Shown here piece after piece: positions 23,879-25,704 of a DNA stretch of 25,704 nucleotides. The notes under the pieces were generated by a model. It was given only the letters and a program-made list of their open reading frames with translations, had not been told where the DNA came from and did not search any database. How positions within the stretch are numbered: position 1 is the stretch's first letter; each line of letters starts with the position of its first letter. This DNA is from CAYNWK01 sp964400875. GTDB taxonomy: Bacteria > Chloroflexota > Anaerolineae > Anaerolineales > UBA4823. The stretch covers positions 1 through 25,704 of the forward strand of contig CAYNWK010000057.1 in NCBI GenBank assembly GCA_964400875.1, read 5' to 3'. Made by a program: the position numbers and the translations under genes.

Positions 23879-23898
23879 AACCGACTGGTCAGTCAGTT
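23879..23898. promoter_or_regulatory. TetR-type palindromic operator
   Basis: AACCGACTGGTCAGTCAGTT contains two 9-bp arms (AACCGACTG / CAGTCAGTT, one mismatch) around a GT centre. ACTGACTG-type palindromes are common among TetR-family efflux regulators. It starts 2 bp downstream of the -10 box and covers the predicted start site, where repressor binding would block initiation. No TetR gene is in this window. Confidence 0.78.
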
Positions 23899-23900
23899 AT

Positions 23901-23929
23901 AGAATACAGGAAAATGACCTCACTGTCAA
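23901..23929 (-). promoter_or_regulatory. Promoter of the six-gene efflux operon
   Basis: On the minus strand TTGACA (23929-23924, full consensus) and TATTCT (23906-23901) are separated by 17 bp. Predicted initiation is near 23894, inside the palindrome, with a leader of about 45 nt before the small membrane protein. It is the best promoter match in the window. Confidence 0.85.
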
Positions 23930-23937
23930 GAGGGATC

Positions 23938-23974
23938 AAAAAGGGATTTTGGCGGGCCATCCGCCAAAATCCCT
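23938..23974 (-). terminator. Terminator of the GH13-like gene
   Basis: A perfect 14-bp stem AGGGATTTTGGCGG (23942-23955) / CCGCCAAAATCCCT (23961-23974) with a 5-nt loop is followed on the minus strand by TTTTT. It lies 24 bp after the stop codon and 9 bp before the -35 box of the efflux promoter, so it insulates the two transcripts. Confidence 0.93.
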
Positions 23975-23997
23975 GCACTATTTCGCCGAGCAAGCTG

Positions 23998-25704
23998 CTA
24001 CCCCCTGGCGGCTTCCAGCAACCCCTCAACTTTGAAATCCGACGTCTTTAAAGCTTTCTGAAGACGTTTGATTACCTGGTAATGCACGATAATCCGATCC
24101 GGGACCTCTTTCTGCTCGATCTCAGGATCGCTGAGCGTTTCTACAACTGCCAGCCGCAGCATCCAGCGCAGAAGTTCATCGAAAGCTTCCTGGTTGAACC
24201 ACAGCACGCCCTGATAGCGGTTAACTTGAATGAAGTTTTGCACTTCGTCATCTCGCAACAAGTTTTGCAGCGCCAGGTAGGCGCGTTTTTTCTTCGGTGC
24301 CTCGAACGTATGCCAATCGTGATGAACGATGAGCAGTTTGACGATCTGTACGGACCGCCAGGCGGCGTATTCGTCCAGGCCCATATCCTGCAATGCGCTG
24401 GCGATCAATTTACCAAACAACCATTCATCGATCCAGCTGCGGCTGCGACTATGTACTTCCTCGTCCCCGGCGATTGCACCCAGGGAATGTGTGAACACCC
24501 AACCAAATAAGGCGCCCCAAACCTGCACCCCCCCATCCGGAACAGCATTGAGCATGCGCGCCGCCGAATGATAATTCCGTGAGCGCGTTTTCGGATATAG
24601 CTGCTCGATGACCGGCAATTCGATGACAGCTTGCACCTCACGCCGGATTTCGGCAGCCAAATGGTCGATCTTTTCTTCTTCGGCGCCCGCGTCAATCAGA
24701 GTATTGATCTCTCTGAGCAAACGCTCGGTTTTCTGCTCGACCTCTTGGAAAAGCCCCGGAGAGACCGTGCTATCGGCATGCGCCATGCAGTTATCGATCA
24801 AGTAACGCAGCATGCCGGGGTTAATCAGCTCCCGAAAAGGATAAAGGACGGGCTGCAAAACGATCTCGCGCAGAGCCTCCTCAATGTTGGGGACGCCTCG
24901 CCCATCCAAATAGTCGGTTAGCTGGGCGTACTGGTTTAATTCGTTGTCTTCCACCTCGCGGAAGTCCAGGAATACGTAGGCTTTGTAAGCATCCAACCTG
25001 ACTTGGAGCCCCTGTTCGTAGATCGCTTGATTATTGCGGATATATTCCATCTCTGAGAGATGATCGCGAAAGATGACGAAATGACCTTCCTTGTTCTGCA
25101 AACCCAGTCCTTCGCCCAGGGACTTATGCTCCAGCCTGCGCTCATCGCCTTCCCCCGGCTTAACCGAGAAAGCTGCAGAGCTGCGGATCCATCCTTGCGT
25201 GTCACCGAACTTGTTGTGATAAACAACAAGAGAACGCTGATCTCCGGACCGGTTGGAATAGGCAAATACATCCTCGTTGACATGCCCATCCGGAGTATAC
25301 AAATCGTAAAGCAGGAAATTTTCGACCTCGGCGAACTGATAGCGCCGCCTCAAGAGCGGGAAGATCTCCCTTTCGTGGCGTTCGATCAGGTTGTGATCGG
25401 GTTGTTCATCCCAATATGCCCGGCGGAACTCCATCCCGTACTTCTCGGAGAAGCCCTGGACCTGTCCGTGCCCGAACATCGGCAATCCGGGCATGGTCGC
25501 CATCACGGTACAGATGCCGAAATACTTATCCCCTTTGCCGAATTGGTCCACCGCCGTGCGCTCATCCGGATTGTTCATGAAATTAACATATCGTTTGAGG
25601 ATTTCCGGATCGAACTCCAGGGTGTTCTTAATCACCAGACGATATTCCTGGTTCTTCTCATCTCGGAGCATGTTCATGAAGGCGCTGTTGTAGACCCGGT
25701 GCAT
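23998..25704 (-). CDS. Large alpha-amylase family (GH13-like) protein, C-terminal part, 5' end outside window
   Basis: At least 568 residues are visible and the frame is open at the window edge, so this is a partial gene. The first 120 visible residues look like the end of a GH13 TIM barrel: YVNFMNNPDERTAVDQFG (region IV-like, with NNPDE in place of the usual NHD) followed by MATMPGLPMFGHGQVQGFSEKYGMEFRRAYWDE, as in maltogenic and trehalose-type amylases where region VII lies. A beta-sandwich-like segment (LVVYHNKFG, FVIFRDH) follows. The last about 300 residues form a helical domain without a family I can name (WGALFGWVFTHSLGAIAG, WLFGKLIASALQDMGLDEYAAW). The catalytic residues Asp and Glu would lie outside the window, so activity cannot be judged. 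Confidence 0.8.
   Translation of the reverse strand: MHRVYNSAFMNMLRDEKNQEYRLVIKNTLEFDPEILKRYVNFMNNPDERTAVDQFGKGDKYFGICTVMATMPGLPMFGHGQVQGFSEKYGMEFRRAYWDEQPDHNLIERHEREIFPLLRRRYQFAEVENFLLYDLYTPDGHVNEDVFAYSNRSGDQRSLVVYHNKFGDTQGWIRSSAAFSVKPGEGDERRLEHKSLGEGLGLQNKEGHFVIFRDHLSEMEYIRNNQAIYEQGLQVRLDAYKAYVFLDFREVEDNELNQYAQLTDYLDGRGVPNIEEALREIVLQPVLYPFRELINPGMLRYLIDNCMAHADSTVSPGLFQEVEQKTERLLREINTLIDAGAEEEKIDHLAAEIRREVQAVIELPVIEQLYPKTRSRNYHSAARMLNAVPDGGVQVWGALFGWVFTHSLGAIAGDEEVHSRSRSWIDEWLFGKLIASALQDMGLDEYAAWRSVQIVKLLIVHHDWHTFEAPKKKRAYLALQNLLRDDEVQNFIQVNRYQGVLWFNQEAFDELLRWMLRLAVVETLSDPEIEQKEVPDRIIVHYQVIKRLQKALKTSDFKVEGLLEAARG

Overview
The window looks like a chromosomal segment from a Chloroflexota bacterium, probably Anaerolineae-like, possibly a metagenome assembly. 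This is an inference from moderate GC, a VorB-type 2-oxoacid:ferredoxin oxidoreductase, a zinc-ribbon/cyclase/AAA/TPR giant regulator, a lipid-anchored HlyD-type protein that suggests a single-membrane cell, and a large GH13-like protein. No rRNA, tRNA or CRISPR array was found. Position 1-55 looks like the end of an insertion sequence lying to the left of the window.

Left part (1-10.8 kb): a class III nucleotide cyclase fused to an AAA/NB-ARC-like ATPase and TPR repeats (+ strand) ends at a strong terminator and converges on an exported subtilisin-like protease (- strand). The protease ends in 13 near-identical Trp/Tyr/Gly heptads. Its 190-nt leader carries a recognisable c-di-GMP-I (GEMM-I) riboswitch followed by an intrinsic terminator hairpin, behind a good sigma-70-type promoter. 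Divergent from it lies ppdK (pyruvate, phosphate dikinase). The ppdK leader holds a 24-codon upstream ORF, a hairpin over that ORF's start, and an 8-nt anti-Shine-Dalgarno sequence that could sequester the ppdK ribosome binding site. An SppA-type signal peptide peptidase follows.

Middle (10.8-17.7 kb, - strand): a four-subunit ferredoxin-dependent 2-oxoacid oxidoreductase operon (delta-alpha-beta-gamma, VorB-like) ends at a 16-bp-stem terminator and is followed by a small zinc-ribbon protein. PPDK and this enzyme together suggest reversible, ferredoxin-linked 2-oxoacid/PEP metabolism. Upstream of it is a separate four-gene set: a YhfC-like intramembrane protease, an ABC-2 ATPase, its permease, and an exported membrane protein with a cytoplasmic zinc ribbon.

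Right part (17.7-25.7 kb, - strand): a six-gene operon resembling E. coli ybhGFSR. It has a small GlsB/YeaQ-type membrane protein, ATPase, two ABC-2 permeases, a second ATPase and a HlyD-family lipoprotein. It is driven by a near-consensus promoter with a TetR-type palindrome over the start site, but no TetR gene is in the window. The two ATPases look like the two halves of YbhF encoded separately, and the first lacks the H-loop histidine. The window closes with the 3' part of a large GH13-like alpha-amylase family gene with its own terminator.

The most promising observations are the c-di-GMP-controlled repeat-bearing protease, the ppdK leader with its nested RNA control elements, and the split YbhF-type exporter with an orphan operator.
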